64,000 nucleotides of DNA. Source: Copromyces sp. CBS 386.78 (lineage: Eukaryota; Ascomycota; Sordariomycetes; Sordariales; Sordariaceae). Shown here in pieces: positions 1-12,400 of the stretch. The stretch spans positions 30,389-94,388 of the forward strand of contig MU839239.1 of assembly GCA_030685235.1 (NCBI GenBank), in the 5' to 3' direction. Position 1 is the stretch's first letter. Each line of letters begins with the position of its first letter. Position numbers and translations under genes: made by a program. The notes under the pieces were generated by a model. The model searched no databases and was not told the origin of the DNA. It worked only from the letters and a program-made list of their open reading frames with translations.

Positions 1-3000
1 TTATTTTTAGGTTCTTCGGTACTAACTTACTTCTAAAATTTAAAATCTTTATATTTATTTAGGTATTCCTTCTCTACTTCTTTAAAGAATTTTCTAAAGG
101 AATGAGAATTAAATTATTTATAATTATTAGGAAGGGGTAGAAAGTTAGACTGATAGAGGGTTTTTAATGTACTTTTTACTTTGTAGCGATATATAAATTC
201 CTTTATTATTTTTAATTTGGGGTTATAGCCGGGGTTAACTTCGATCTTATTCTCTCTTATTTTTTCTAAAAAGGCTTAGTCTACAATTTTATTTCCCTAA
301 ATATTTATTAGTCTACTCCCTTATACGGATATAAAGGATGCGGCCTATATAAGGTATTAATCTATAATTAACTATAAATCTTTATTAAATTAAGAGAAGT
401 CGGTTATTAGGAATGTAGTTAGGCTTTTAGGAAAGGTTAATAAATACCCTTCTTCTTTATCTTTTAAATTTAAAACTATATCCTAAAAATCTAATAACCT
501 TTATATTAATAGTATTAATAGGGGTTCTTTTAGAGACCTTTATGGATTTTCTAGACCCGCCTACGGATTTTATATTTTAAATTCCTCTTTTTCCCCTAAT
601 ATATTTAATTCGTTTGGAAAGCTTTAGGTAACGGAGTTAGGAACTCCTTCTTTAATAGTATTAAATTAGAAGAAATCTATTTGTGCAATATTTACTTAGT
701 AGAAATTTTTTAATTATATAGTTAATTTTTTAAAGGAGATATTAAAGGTATTATAGATTTCTTTAATATTATTAGAAAATATTTTATTTTCGTTAAATAT
801 AATATTTCGTATAATAATAATAGTATTTGTATATAAGTTCTAGATCCGGTAGATATTAGTTAATTAGTACCCTATTAAATACTTAATCTATATACGGTCT
901 TTAAATTTTATAATTTTATTTTATTCCTTTATTACTTTTATAGAGAGGGTAAAGGCTTTATAATTATAGATTTTAAGGTATATAATAATTAGGGATGGAT
1001 TTGCTAGTAGGACGATGCTATTTTTAAATTGATGAAACGTCTTAAATCTCTCCTTAGGGGATTTCTAGTAATATTCAGCTTTAGGAATTAAGTTATATAA
1101 ATATATAATTACTTTAGTAATTTCTAACTATAGTTTATAGGGTAAATTCGTACCCGAACGTATTATTGCCGCTTTAATTTTGATTATATTCCTTGAACGC
1201 TCTGCGCCGCCGTTTTGAATTTATATATAAGGCGCCGAAGGCTCGATATTAATTCTTTTATTAGAAAATTAAGCGGTGATTTTCTTACTATTCGTTATTT
1301 CGTTATCGTATTTAATAATACGAAGTATTATTTAATATTTTGTTTATAGATTTGTAAATAGGGATTCTAAATAGGTAATAATAGAATCCGTTTCTCGGTT
1401 ACTTAGGTAGTATACTTAAATAAACTTAAATTATTAATTTATAACTACTATTAAATTCGAATATTTTATACTACCGAATTTTGCTTTCTTATATAAAAAG
1501 AAGTCGATGGCGAAATATAACCCGGGTTCTTCGAAGTAATCCTAAACCTCCCTACGTACCTAGCGCTTTAATTTAGCCTTTAAGTATAAATTGTAATAGA
1601 TTAGATCTAGTCCCTTTAATCGAATACTATATATTTATTTAGTAAATTTAATAAAAGTATTAGGGCTAAGGTAGTTAAATCGAAAATATTAGTAGAGAAA
1701 ATCTCTTTCTTAAGGCTTCTACTTAAAATAATTAGAATATTGTATAGTAAAAAAAGATTCGTTAAAATTATTATTCTATAGGGGGATATATTCTAATATA
1801 AATTAATTGTAATGAGAATAAATATTATAAATTAGGGAATTTATGAGGCTAGAATATAAATAACTATTTTTATAGTCCTAAAAGATTTGCTCCTCTTCGA
1901 ATTTTTTTAAAGAGACGAAGTTACAAGCTATACTTAGTACTAAGGCGATATTAGTGAAATATAAATCGCGACCCCCTTTATCGTCTTAGATTATTAGTAT
2001 AATATTATTATATCCTTCAATAAGTATATATTTATCCTTAGCCTATATATAATTACTAAAGTTTATAGGATTTAAGTCGTCGAATTAATTAACTTTATTA
2101 AAGATATAGATTATCGTACCTAAATTAAGGATCGTTAAATTTCTTAGTAGGTATATAATATTATAATAATCCGTAATAGGTATTAAGAAATTGCTCTTGC
2201 TAATTTAGTAATTAAATTAATTCTCGTTATCTTCATTCGTTTATTTAAAATGGTTAATAATTTCCTTAAAGTGCTTATCCTTCTTTAAATTTACTTCTAC
2301 CCGTTTTCGGATAGTAGGGAATTCGACCTAGCTATCGAAAATTATTTATAATTAAATAATTTTATATAATAGTATTATTCTAATTTATAATTGTAAAATT
2401 TATAGAGTTTATATAGTAGTCGGGGTTTTTTTAATGAAGGTAGGGACGAGGAGGAGGTGCGCTTATTCTTATTATTAATATTTTTTTTAGGAGCGGATTT
2501 CTTACTAATTATTTTTATAGCCTCTCCCCGTCTTTTTACCCCCGGGCTAGGTTATTTATTGTTATTAGGAACGTCCTCTTTAATAAGTTTATTATTTAAT
2601 ATAGCTGTAAACGCTATATTTTTAAATAGGGGGATGCGACCTTTTCTTTAAGTAGCGTTCGCTATTATTACTTTACAAAAGTCCTTAGCTATAATTCGGA
2701 AGGAGATTTAGAAATTAGGATTTTCTTCGATTTTCTTATTGTATTAGAGTTCATAAATTTTTATTTAATTATTGTAAAGAGAAAATTTAATTGTATTATA
2801 GAACTTTAGAAATTAGAAGTCGGGTTCGTTAGCGCTAAAGATTTATTGGGTAATATAGAAAGCTATAGTTAATTCTTATTAGAAAGTTTAATTAAATTAA
2901 TTATAATTTCCTTTTATAGAAGGTTTAAAAAGGTTAAAAAAGGTAGCCTTAATAAGCTTTTTAACTTTATAATCGTTAAAGGAAGTGGATTTAGAGAAGT

Positions 3001-3600
3001 TATTATACTATTCGTATAATTTAATACGTTAAGTAAGGTTAGTTTTACAGTACTAATTTCTAACGGTTTCGGTTATTTATCGATTTAGCGTAGTCTTTTT
3101 AATATTTAAGTTTGAGAAGGCTTTAATTTTAGTACGCCAATCCTATTTCTTGGTTATATAATTATAATAATTGTGCTTATGAAAGAAGTTATAAATCCGC
3201 GCCGCGTTAGAAAGTTCTCGCTCCCGGGTTCTACGCTCGGCGGAAGTCTCCCCTTCGGGGGGTATACCTTAGTAGTTGACGATATTGGATTCTTTTGGGT
3301 TAATAGGTTAAGGTACGCGGTTTGCTAGATCGATATACTTTTAGAGGCTGAAATTTTAGGCTTAGGAGATGAAGGTATTTTCCTACGCGGGCTAGTTCTT
3401 AAGTACGTTGAATATAATACTATTATTGGATTTGGTTGTAGACGAAGATATTATTGTTTCGGTTTTCGGGTTATTGAATTGCTGGCGATAGCTTTAAACG
3501 ATTGAATTAATGAGACTCTTAATTGTGATAATATGGGTTTGATAGTAAGGGGTTTAACGTAGTTGTATTCTATATATTCTATTATATTAATCCGCACCTG
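1..3600 (-). mobile_element. RIP-mutated Ty1/copia retrotransposon relic, gag to integrase
   Basis: The stretch is extremely AT-rich and has almost no open frame. Read on the minus strand with stops ignored, it gives a copia polyprotein. A basic, serine/proline-rich Gag-like part lies near 3100-3500. An integrase lies near 900-1700, with recognisable pieces such as DYFEEPGLYFAIDFF, KYDNEITNS and IQNGGAERSRNIIK. The linker toward reverse transcriptase runs off the left edge. Many stops sit where Gln or Trp codons would be expected, and TpA is very common. This is what RIP (C to T, favouring CpA) leaves in Sordariales. The element is dead. Its 5' side faces the truncated gene at 3691-3969. Its family is inferred from motif order, not from a database search. 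Confidence 0.82.
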
Positions 3601-3611
3601 GCTCGATATCT
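3593..3611 (-). other. Primer-binding-site-like motif at the 5' end of the copia relic
   Basis: The minus strand reads GATATCGAGCCAGGTGCGG. This resembles the initiator-Met-tRNA type PBS of many copia elements (GGTATCAGAGC-like) and lies just outside the Gag-like part, where a PBS should be. No complete 5' LTR can be delimited, because recognisable host exon begins about 80 bp further on. Tentative. Confidence 0.3.
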
Positions 3612-3690
3612 GGCATCTGGTATAAATCCCGCACTGATCTGCTCCTCAATCCCGTGACTGTGCACGTGCATATCCCCTGCCGTTTGACAC

Positions 3691-3969
3691 CTGCAGGTAA
3701 CGTTTGCCCATGGCTGAGTAATAGGGGCCGCGGATCTCAGTCACTCCGACCTTTCTCGGCTTCGGAGGGCGGGGGTTGTGACGGACGAAACCAAATGCGT
3801 TTTTGTCTTCGAGCATGGTTTTGGGTTTGGTGGAGGATTTGCTTGATGATGGTTGGGGGGATGAGCTTAGGGATCGGAGGAGCATGCTTGGTCGGTTTGC
3901 GGCGCGGATTGTGGCTGTTGCTGGTCGGACTAGGGCGTGTTGGACGGAGCGGGAGTACATGGTCGACAT
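3691..3969 (-). pseudogene. 5' exon of a phosphosulfolactate synthase (ComA)-like gene, cut off by a copia relic
   Basis: The exon encodes 93 residues. The N-terminus is rich in Ser, Arg and Ala and resembles a mitochondrial presequence (about residues 1-38). It ends in GVTEIRGPYYSAMGKRYLQ at residues 75-93, a signature of fungal (2R)-phospho-3-sulfolactate synthase-like proteins, which continue as a TIM barrel. A GTGTCA donor-like site follows at 3690, and the open frame then drifts to a stop at 3646. About 90 bp downstream the GC-rich DNA gives way to the RIP-mutated relic, and no second exon is visible. Either the transposon landed in intron 1 or the gene is truncated. The start at 3969 is the first ATG of the frame. 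Confidence 0.6.
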
Positions 3970-5540
3970 TATCGTAGAGGTAGTCGAGTAGTGTAAAGGT
4001 AGGTAGTAGATGTAGTGGTGGTTAATTGGTTAAAGTTGGTTGGTGGTAATGGATGATGTTGCAGTGGGCAGTGTGGTAGTAGAATAGATGGGAGAATGGA
4101 AAGGGAGAAGTGAGAAGCACTGTATTGCTTTGTTGTGTGTAACAGAATGATATCGGAGAAAACTGGAGAACAAGGTAAGGTAACAGTTCGTCTAATGTTG
4201 GGGTTCTCAGGCACGAGTGTCACTGCATTTGTTGACATCAGAATGGTGGGGTGCGAGGTGTGACATCACTGATCGGCTCGGCCGACGATTACGCCGGCGA
4301 GATGGAATTGACCACACAGCGACGAAAAGAGTCAAGCTAAGATATTCGACATATACATGAGGGGGTTGAGGCCCGAAAGTAAGGGTTGGGCATGACCATT
4401 GATAATGTTCCATCTTTTCTGGGAAGCAATTGCAGAGTGGCTCGACAGTGATTCAGCCCTTCTTCACCGACCGACGATTTCCATATCTGACCCTCTTAAC
4501 CCTGACAGCCTTCAAAACCCCATCTTTGACACAGACTACTTGGAATTCGATCTAGGTGTAAGCTGTTAGAGGCAATTCTTCCCGAGCCAAGTCCATTGTC
4601 AGTCAGTTGATCAACTTTCTGCCTTGAAATCTCGGACTAGTGATGTGCTGGCTAATTGACCTTATTGGAAGGCGAGACACTGTTGTCAAAGATGATGGAT
4701 GCAGTGATTATTTTCCATCCGACTATGAGTCTGTCTCTTAGTGGATTTGTCGGACTTGTAGGCTTCGAAGGATCAAGCTCCCTGACCACCAAGACTTGGC
4801 GGTTCTGCTGATGTCTGGTTGCCATCGGCCGTTGAGTCCGAAGCTCGGAAAACTGTCTGTGACAACATCCAATCGCTCAGTGTCTGGTAAGTCTTCAGAC
4901 ATAAATCCACCTTCCTCATCGAGAGATGCGAGCAGTGATGGGCATCCTTCTGATTCGAGTTGGATGGTGAGAAAGGAGAAAACATCTATCTTGAGGACTG
5001 GCCGGGTGTCGGGGTTTCAACGGACTCTTAAAACTTGTGTGAGTGCAAAGTAACTGCTGAAATAGTGGTCAGGAGGGTTCGTTGAAGAGCAAGGCCGTGA
5101 CTGAGCGGGCCAACAATCTTGAAAACGTCAGATAATCCATTTTAGGTGCCAGAAAATCGTTGGCTGCGGCTCTAGACTAGGTGCTTGGTTGGTGGTATTC
5201 TCAGATGTGGTGAAACCTGTGAAAGTGGAAATGTTGGGCGGAAACGAATGTCAGAGCGCTGATGAACTTGTTCCAGAGCAGAAAGGTACAAAGGTACAAG
5301 GTGTGGAGACAGCCACAGCCACAGCCGGCAGCAGGTGCCCAAGCGCTGGTTGGCTGGAGCTGGCAACTGGCCCTACGTATGGGAAAGAACGAGCACGTCA
5401 TTTTTGGTCTGCTACAGCTCACACCTTGCCCGCGAAACAAGACAACCACGACAACCTGCGATTTCCTCAACAACCCGCAAACACCAAAGAACCGACTCGA
5501 GCAGCATGCTCGCACCTTCCTTGAACCGCCAGATTCCCAC
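3970..5540. other. Intergenic, no gene recognised
   Basis: This lies between the truncated ComA-like exon (its promoter side) and the 3' end of the decayed MFS transporter. Short frames exist on both strands, but none has splice logic, a family motif or consistent composition. Nothing is claimed here. Confidence 0.5.
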
Positions 5541-7515
5541 TTAGGGCTTTCTCTGCAATTTCCCGGTTCTGTGCGCGAACAAGAATGCCACTGCAGCAGA
5601 GCGAACAAAGTCGAAGCCAGAAACGAAATCCTCAAGGCATCCCCGTACAACGCCCTGGCTGCCTTTTCCAACTCGGGTGACAGTTCACGCAACGCAAAAA
5701 CCGACTTGCGCAGCTTCTCGACCAGCTACTCGTTGTTAGCAATTACTCGTCACGATAGCTTCTGCCAAATTTCGAGAAACCCGACACTCACTTCATCCGT
5801 CGCCACATCTCCCAGCGTCGCCGGCAGTCTTGCCATCAAGACATTCTGCACAATGGCCGACGTGATGGTGACACCGTAAATGCTGCCCATGGACCGGATC
5901 AGATACACCGTCGACCGTCTTTTCATTTCTCTCCTCCACACCCAGGCAAACCCACCTCGATGCTCAAACAGAGACACAAAGCTAAACAGAATACTGGGAT
6001 TCGTCAGTCCGAGGCCCAGCGTCGCCGCAAGAACACGAATTCCCTTCGTCGATCGCCCGTCGTCCCCAACGTCACCGCGAGCATGTTGCCGAGCAACATC
6101 ATGGCCGTCCCCAACCGAACGTTAAAACTCAGACGGCTCCCGCGCTGCATCAGAGTCCTGCCATCACTCCGCCGATCGGCGTTGCCAAGGACGGCATCAC
6201 AAGCCTCAGCCCTGCCTTGGATGGCGAGTCGCCCCGGACGGCTTGGAAGTACAATGGGATCATGAACATATACTGCAAGGGGAAAGGGGTCGGTCAGCAG
6301 GTCCCGCACCAAATCGACGGTACGGCATTCGGTAACTTACAGCATACGCTTCCATGCCGGAAAAGATGTTGCTCAGCTGCACCGCACTGGGCTGCCAGCC
6401 TTGCAGCATCCGAAGAGGTATCATGGGCATTGCCTTGGTCTTTGCCTCAACCACGACGAACCCGACCAACAACGCACAACTCGTTACGAGCTCGGTCACT
6501 ACCGGTATGCTTGACCATGGATACTCGTTGCCCCCAAAGCTCAAGCCCAAGAGTTGGACTGCGAGCCCTACAACCAGCAGGATGGCCCCGGACAGATCGA
6601 GACATTGCAATGCAGACCGAATTCGTCGCTTAGGGTCCGTCAGCTTGACCAGGTGCAATGCGTTTTCCAGCACAAAGTATCCGACCACGAGGGCTACCAA
6701 GGACACGGGCACCTGCGACAAGAAACACCATCTCCATCCGATCGTCTCGGCAATGGTGTCCCCGAGTGACGCTCCAAGCACGGATCCGAATCCATGGAGA
6801 ATGTTTTGCATTGCTTGGTACATGCCACGCTGCTTGAAGGGAATCATGCCGGGGTTGATGACGGTCGCTAGTGGAGTGGTTAGCAAGTGCTCCTCAAGTC
6901 ACCGCATGAAAAGCAGGCCAACCCACCCATTGTGATCAAACCTCCTCCTCCAAACCCGGCCAGAGCCCGCATCATATTGAGGGTCAGCATGTCCTGGGCC
7001 AGGGAACATCCAAGGCAGCCAGCCATGAACGTTACTGTGGACACAAAGAAGCAGAGACGCCGTCCGAACAAGTCTGACAGCCTTCCATAGAGCGGCTGGA
7101 ACGCAGTGCTCGTGACGAGGTACGATGTTGTCAACCAGGCAGCGTTGTTTGCGGCACCAAATTCGGAGCTGATAGCGGCATATGTCGACGCTGTGATGGT
7201 CATGTCGAACCCCGACAGAAAGACGTTGGCCCACAAGGCTGTTCACACAAGGTTAGTGCCTTTCTTCTTTTCTTCTTTTCCTTCTTTTTCGCTTCAATTC
7301 CACCCTTTCCTGCTATCAAACCAAATGGTTACGTACCAATCTCAATCCACAGAATCCTGGCCCTGGTTTCCATACTCTTCTCGATGTGTCTCGGGGAATG
7401 TCACATATGATGGCTTTGTTGGTTGCGTTTCCAAGAGTGCGCTCGTTTCATCCACGTCGGAACACAGCATGGAGTTGCTGTCGCTATCAGACACATCCTG
7501 TGCCTTGCTGTCCAT
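5541..7515 (-). pseudogene. Decayed MFS transporter of the DHA2 / vacuolar basic amino acid (VBA) type
   Basis: The exons still encode a multi-spanning transporter. The N-terminal cytosolic part starts with MDSKAQDVSD at 7515. Next come ALWANVFLSGFDMTI, the loop motif GRLSDLFGRR and GFGGGGLITM, then the helices after ATVINPGMIPFKQRG. The last part includes TSAIVQNVLMARLPATLGD and ends at RTGKLQRKP, stop 5541. At least four introns keep GT/AG ends. The reading frame must change by one base near 7385 (before SMETRARILWIEI), 6153 (GGVMAGL to MQRGSRL), 6066 (GNMLAV to GDDGRSTKG) and 5608 (near the C-terminus). Four indels in one gene with intact neighbours point to a pseudogene rather than sequencing error. 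An intact relative would export drugs or carry basic amino acids into the vacuole. Confidence 0.75.
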
Positions 7516-9422
7516 GTTGTCACTAGTATATGGTACAATTGAGCTTTGGTGGTCGAAGATGATGATGTTTTCAATTGGGAACCACAAAGCAGATGGTTAT
7601 TTCCAGGGTTTTACAGTCCACAGTCAACCAGAGATGCCACCGATGTCGACGACAGCCGCCGAGAGCAAAAAAAGGTTGGGAAGGTCAGAAGGCCTGGGCC
7701 TTCTTGTGCTGCACGGTACCACATACCCTTTTCGGGATGCAGTGATCGGACAGCCACTATTGCCAGAGCCCTTGTTTTTCTTCCTCGCTCGACGCTGCTC
7801 GTGGACTTGAACCTTGGGGGTGGTGTAACTCCGGCTGCAGAGCTAACACCATGTTTTGTCGACAAGCCATTGTTCAAGCACCTGCAGTCATGGGCTTTTT
7901 CCAGGGTCTTCTGTATGGCTGTATGGGGGATGCGTCTCATTGGGGCAACCCTCGTCTACAGCCTCTACAGCGGCCCGGGGCGACCGGCATTCTGACGTCT
8001 CGCCTCTCACTTTATATGCATGCCGTTATCAAGTGTGGGAGGACTCGAAGTCGACAGAATCTTCTGCGATATCTTCACCAGCTCAATTCACGTGGAGCAG
8101 TTTTCGTTCATGTCTTGTTTCGCACCAACCCATCCAAGTTCGCACGACCCAGTAACAATGGTCAATTGGCCAGAGGAACACTCGTACATGCCCTCGTCTT
8201 TGATAGTGGTCCCCTGTATTTGCTGAACTTTCCCCTCTTACCTTTGGCCTGTTTCCCCACCGTTGCCCTGTCACTGCCAAGTCGGCCTGGCCCGATCGAT
8301 ACATCGAATTCGAGACTTCAGGTGAAGCGAAGCGTGCATTAGCTCGTGACACCCATTTTTTTGACCATTATTTTGACCATTATTTTGTCTTGACTCCTCA
8401 TTGCAGGGCTCAATGGATGATTGAAAAAGTTTGGCTTAGTATCCCACAATTTTTGCGGATGTCGTTTGGAAAAGGATCTGAGTACATGGTTCCGTTTGCA
8501 AATTGCCGTGTAACATGTCCCTGCAAATCCCTATGTTACACATCTTGCGAACAAGACAGCTGTTTGGGTGGGCATTGACCTCTGGCGGCGTGTTTTCAGT
8601 TTGTTCGCTGGGCTGCAATGCCTCATTCCGGTTAGTTGGCTGTGAAACCACCGACTGATACCAGACCATCATCGTTTGGTGGCAAGGCTGCATATGTATA
8701 GCAGCCGGTATCTTCATTCAACATGTTTCCCATTTCCTGGTAAGGAATGATACAGGCAAGGTCTCCAGCGAAACCAAAGCTTGACACTCCCTAACGGAGT
8801 GTCAACAAAGTCGAGAAATCTCACATGAGCGCGACACAAAAGAGCGTGTTCGATTTGCTTCTTCAAACGACCTTTAGTAATCAACTAATCATTTGATATT
8901 CGAGTCATTTAAAGCCCTTGGGCGAGCAGGCAAGCAACGACATCAAGTCCCGGGCCTCTTGCAGTCGGAAAAAGCCAGATACGGAAATGGATAAACAACC
9001 AGGCGACGAATGGCAGTTCTTTAGCTCCGCTGTCTGTCGTCAACAGCATGAGCGGCATTGGACGACGTGCACGATGCACTGAGGCCTACAACTCCTCACG
9101 GAGAGAAAATCTCAGTGAACAGCAAACGGAACCCGCTACTTTGCTTGGTGCCCGGCTATCTGTGGGGCAGGATGGCTTGTGAAGTATCTGGACCTTCACC
9201 TAGCAGATCCCGAGCGTCACTTCACCCCATCTTGATGCGGTCTACTTTTCCTCCGTCCATCTCGCCCCTCTTTTCTTCAATTTCTTCTCCCTTGACTCAG
9301 GCCGTCCCTTCACTCCCGTTGCCCAGCTTCCTTTCGATCCGGCATCTCAGCTTGAGCGTTCCTCATGAGAACTTCACCAATTCTCCTGTAGCCTAGTCGA
9401 CCTCAAGCCTACCAACCAAGTC
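7516..9422. other. Intergenic and helicase promoter region
   Basis: No convincing gene is seen. There is a perfect inverted repeat at 8781-8805 and a small direct repeat of TTTTGACCATTA near 8358-8385. The last 200 bp are CT-rich, as is common upstream of fungal start codons. Confidence 0.45.
8781..8805. repeat. Perfect 10-bp inverted repeat with 5-bp spacer
   Basis: TTGACACTCC and its exact reverse complement GGAGTGTCAA flank CTAAC. It could form a hairpin, serve as a dimeric protein site or be a remnant of a small transposon. It lies about 620 bp before the helicase start codon. Confidence 0.7.
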
Positions 9423-12400
9423 ATGTCAAAAGCCAAGCAGAAAGGGCGCCCCAACGGACAGCCGCAACAACGGACTCCCGTCGTGGAAGCTCGGGAGTTC
9501 GTGCAAAAATCGCAACAAGCCCAACAATCCAAAAGGCACGATCACCAGACGAAAGTCCTCGAAGAGCAAGCCCTTCAGCCATCCGCGCGCGTACAAAGAG
9601 CAGCGTACAACCGCTGGAAGAAATCTCTCGAGTGTCGCAAGGAAAGCAAATTAGGATCCGACAACCTTCAACAAATTTGGACAGAAGGATACAGTCTTCT
9701 CGAAACAGGTAGTGGCGAGCTACATGCCCGCCTCCTCGCCGACTTGGTTGATGAGAAGACAGGTGGTCCCTTCATTATTCGCCGGACGATACTGACATCA
9801 GCGAGCCATAACGACCGGGCGCATAGGCTGGCGCTCTACGAAGCCCTACTCAAAGTCGTGACACACCCTGTGCTAGTCAACCATCCAACCGCGCCCAACG
9901 ACCACCTTGCACTCCTCTACACCATCATCGGCGAAGAGGACGGTGCAAAAGGAATTAAGTGGTTGACAAAACTTACCGGCCTGTTTGACCGTAAGCAGAG
10001 ATTTGTACAAATCCGCAGCTTGGTTCACTTGACAGCCAAAGCGCTCGAGCAGCTGCTCGACCAATACCCGCCGCTCAAACATGACAACCGCTCGTCAGCA
10101 CTTCGCAATGTGCTGAATACGTTCTCGGGAGCTGGTGCCCCTCATGTTGCGAAGAAAACGCACGATACAAATGGGCCGGCCACTCATGGCACTGCGGCGA
10201 CCATTGGAAACATACATAAAGACCACGCACCACAACTCCCTCATCGTACCAAGCAACCACAGCTTGTGATACCGATCCCCGGAGCCATGCCCGGCGGCCG
10301 TCATGACAACGATTTCCCAGCAATTTCTGATATCCAAATCTTACCAACTTATGGAGAGATCATGAGCCAACGGATGGAGTATCTACCCACAACAGACTTC
10401 ACCCAAGAGAGTTTCCACAAGGACATCAGGAAACGTTATATCGATACACTCTTTCGGCTCTATCGTCACAACACGTTCTCGGCCGTGAAAGATTTCCTAC
10501 GTGAACAACTGGCCGACAATCCAACCGAGAATCTCACCAACTCAAGTCATTCCGAACTCGGACGTAATGGTCTAGCACACTTCTATGCCGCCGCTACTAT
10601 CCAAAAGGTTGACGTCAGCCTGGATAAAGGCATAATGTGTACCATATCATTCTTGCAGCTCCCGCACCTTCGGAAGCTGTCACAAGCAGACCAAGCTAAG
10701 TGGTGGGTGAACTCCTCACGCCTTGAACCGGGCAAACTGCTTGTCATGGTGGTGTCCTCCCTTGAAGGGAGAAGACGACTGTTGTACCTTGTCGTAGGAG
10801 ACGAATACCTTGAGAGGCATCAATCAAAGAAGTTCAAGGAAATGATGTCTGGGATGCGACCCAGGGTGCAGGTCAAGCTGGCCCGAGAGACCGAGCTGGA
10901 CATCAATCTGCTCAACGAGCTACATGTTGCACAAGCAAAAGGGCATCTCTTTGAGCTTTGTGGGCTCATCCCTCAGGCCTACGAACCCACACTAACCAAC
11001 ATCCAAAGGATGTCGAATGACAATAGTTTGGTGTTCCAAAAGTGGATTATTCCATCAAAAACTGCTCAGCAGGACCGTACAGTCCCACCCCCGAAATATG
11101 CTCGGAAGCAGGGGTTCGTGTACAAGCTTGACTGTATCACCAAGGAGAAACAACCCAACGGCTTGAAACTGAATCCGAACAAATCCCCGAAGGGCGACGA
11201 CTTGATCGCACTGCAGAAGGCTACCGGGCTCAATGCCAGTCAAGCCCAAGCCTTGGTGGCCGCACTTAGCCAAGAATTTGTCCAAATTCAGGGGCCGCCT
11301 GGTACAGGGAAGACATACGTCGGTCTTCAGATTGTAAAGGTCTTGGTGGAACATAAAACGACATGCAAGCTCTCCCCAATTTTCATTGTGTAAGTCTTTG
11401 ATCAGGTGCAGATTCATGTCTGGCTTTTAACTGTTTCCACTTGCTAACTTCAGGCTCCTCGATAGTTGTGAGACCAATCATGCTCTGGACCAGTTCGGCG
11501 AGCATATCGTTGAAGCCGGCATCGACAACGTCGTACGGGTCGGAAGCCGCAGCAAGTCTAAGCTGTTGGAGAAACACAACTTCAATTTGATGAGAAAGCA
11601 GAGGACAACCAAAGGAGAGAAGAACGCCAGGAGCATGGTTTCAGCACAAATCCAAGGGGCGCTTTCCATGGCCAGGAGATGTCTTGGTCTGATCCATCAA
11701 GCAATGGCAGGACGACCCGCCTGGCCGCTTCTGAAGACTTTTCTTTCGAGCAAATATCCCAGGATCTACCGCCAACTCCAACCAGATGATGCCGAAGGGT
11801 TTACACTTGTTGGCGACCCCATCCTGAATTGGCTCGGGCAAAGGCCTTCGGAAACCAACCATCTTCATTACCCGCGCTTGATTGGAAAAGCCGACACCAA
11901 CATCCTTTCGCTTACAGTCAACGAGAAGTGGGCATTGGTTCTTCACTGGCTTGATCGGCTTGTCCAGGATCAAACAAAGTCTATGATGGGGTATCTGCAA
12001 AAAGCGCAGAGCCTCCGTCAAGACCTCGCAAGACTTAATCAGGAAATCAACTGCAGGATACTCAGGAATGTAGATATTGTCCTAATGACGACCTCAAGGC
12101 TAGCACATGACAACGAAATGCTACGCAAACTGAAGCCCAAGGTCATCATTTGCGAGGAGGCAGCTGAGGTGATGGAGCCTCGTATGATGGCAGTGTTCAT
12201 CCCCGGGGTAGAACACCTCATCCAGATTGGTGATCACCAGCAGTTGCGACCGTTGGTGCAGAACTCTATGCAGTTCAGTATGGAGAGCAAGGTTGGAAAG
12301 CACTACCAGCTTGACCGCAGCTTGTTCGAGAGACGTGCCACCGGCGAACCTGGAATGAAGCCTCTCCCCGTCATCCAGCTGAACGAGCAACAACGCATGC

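Noticed and set aside
2457..2651. Hydrophobic 64-residue frame inside the left relic
   Set aside because: It lies on the strand opposite to the copia coding direction and is a product of AT-rich RIP-mutated DNA.
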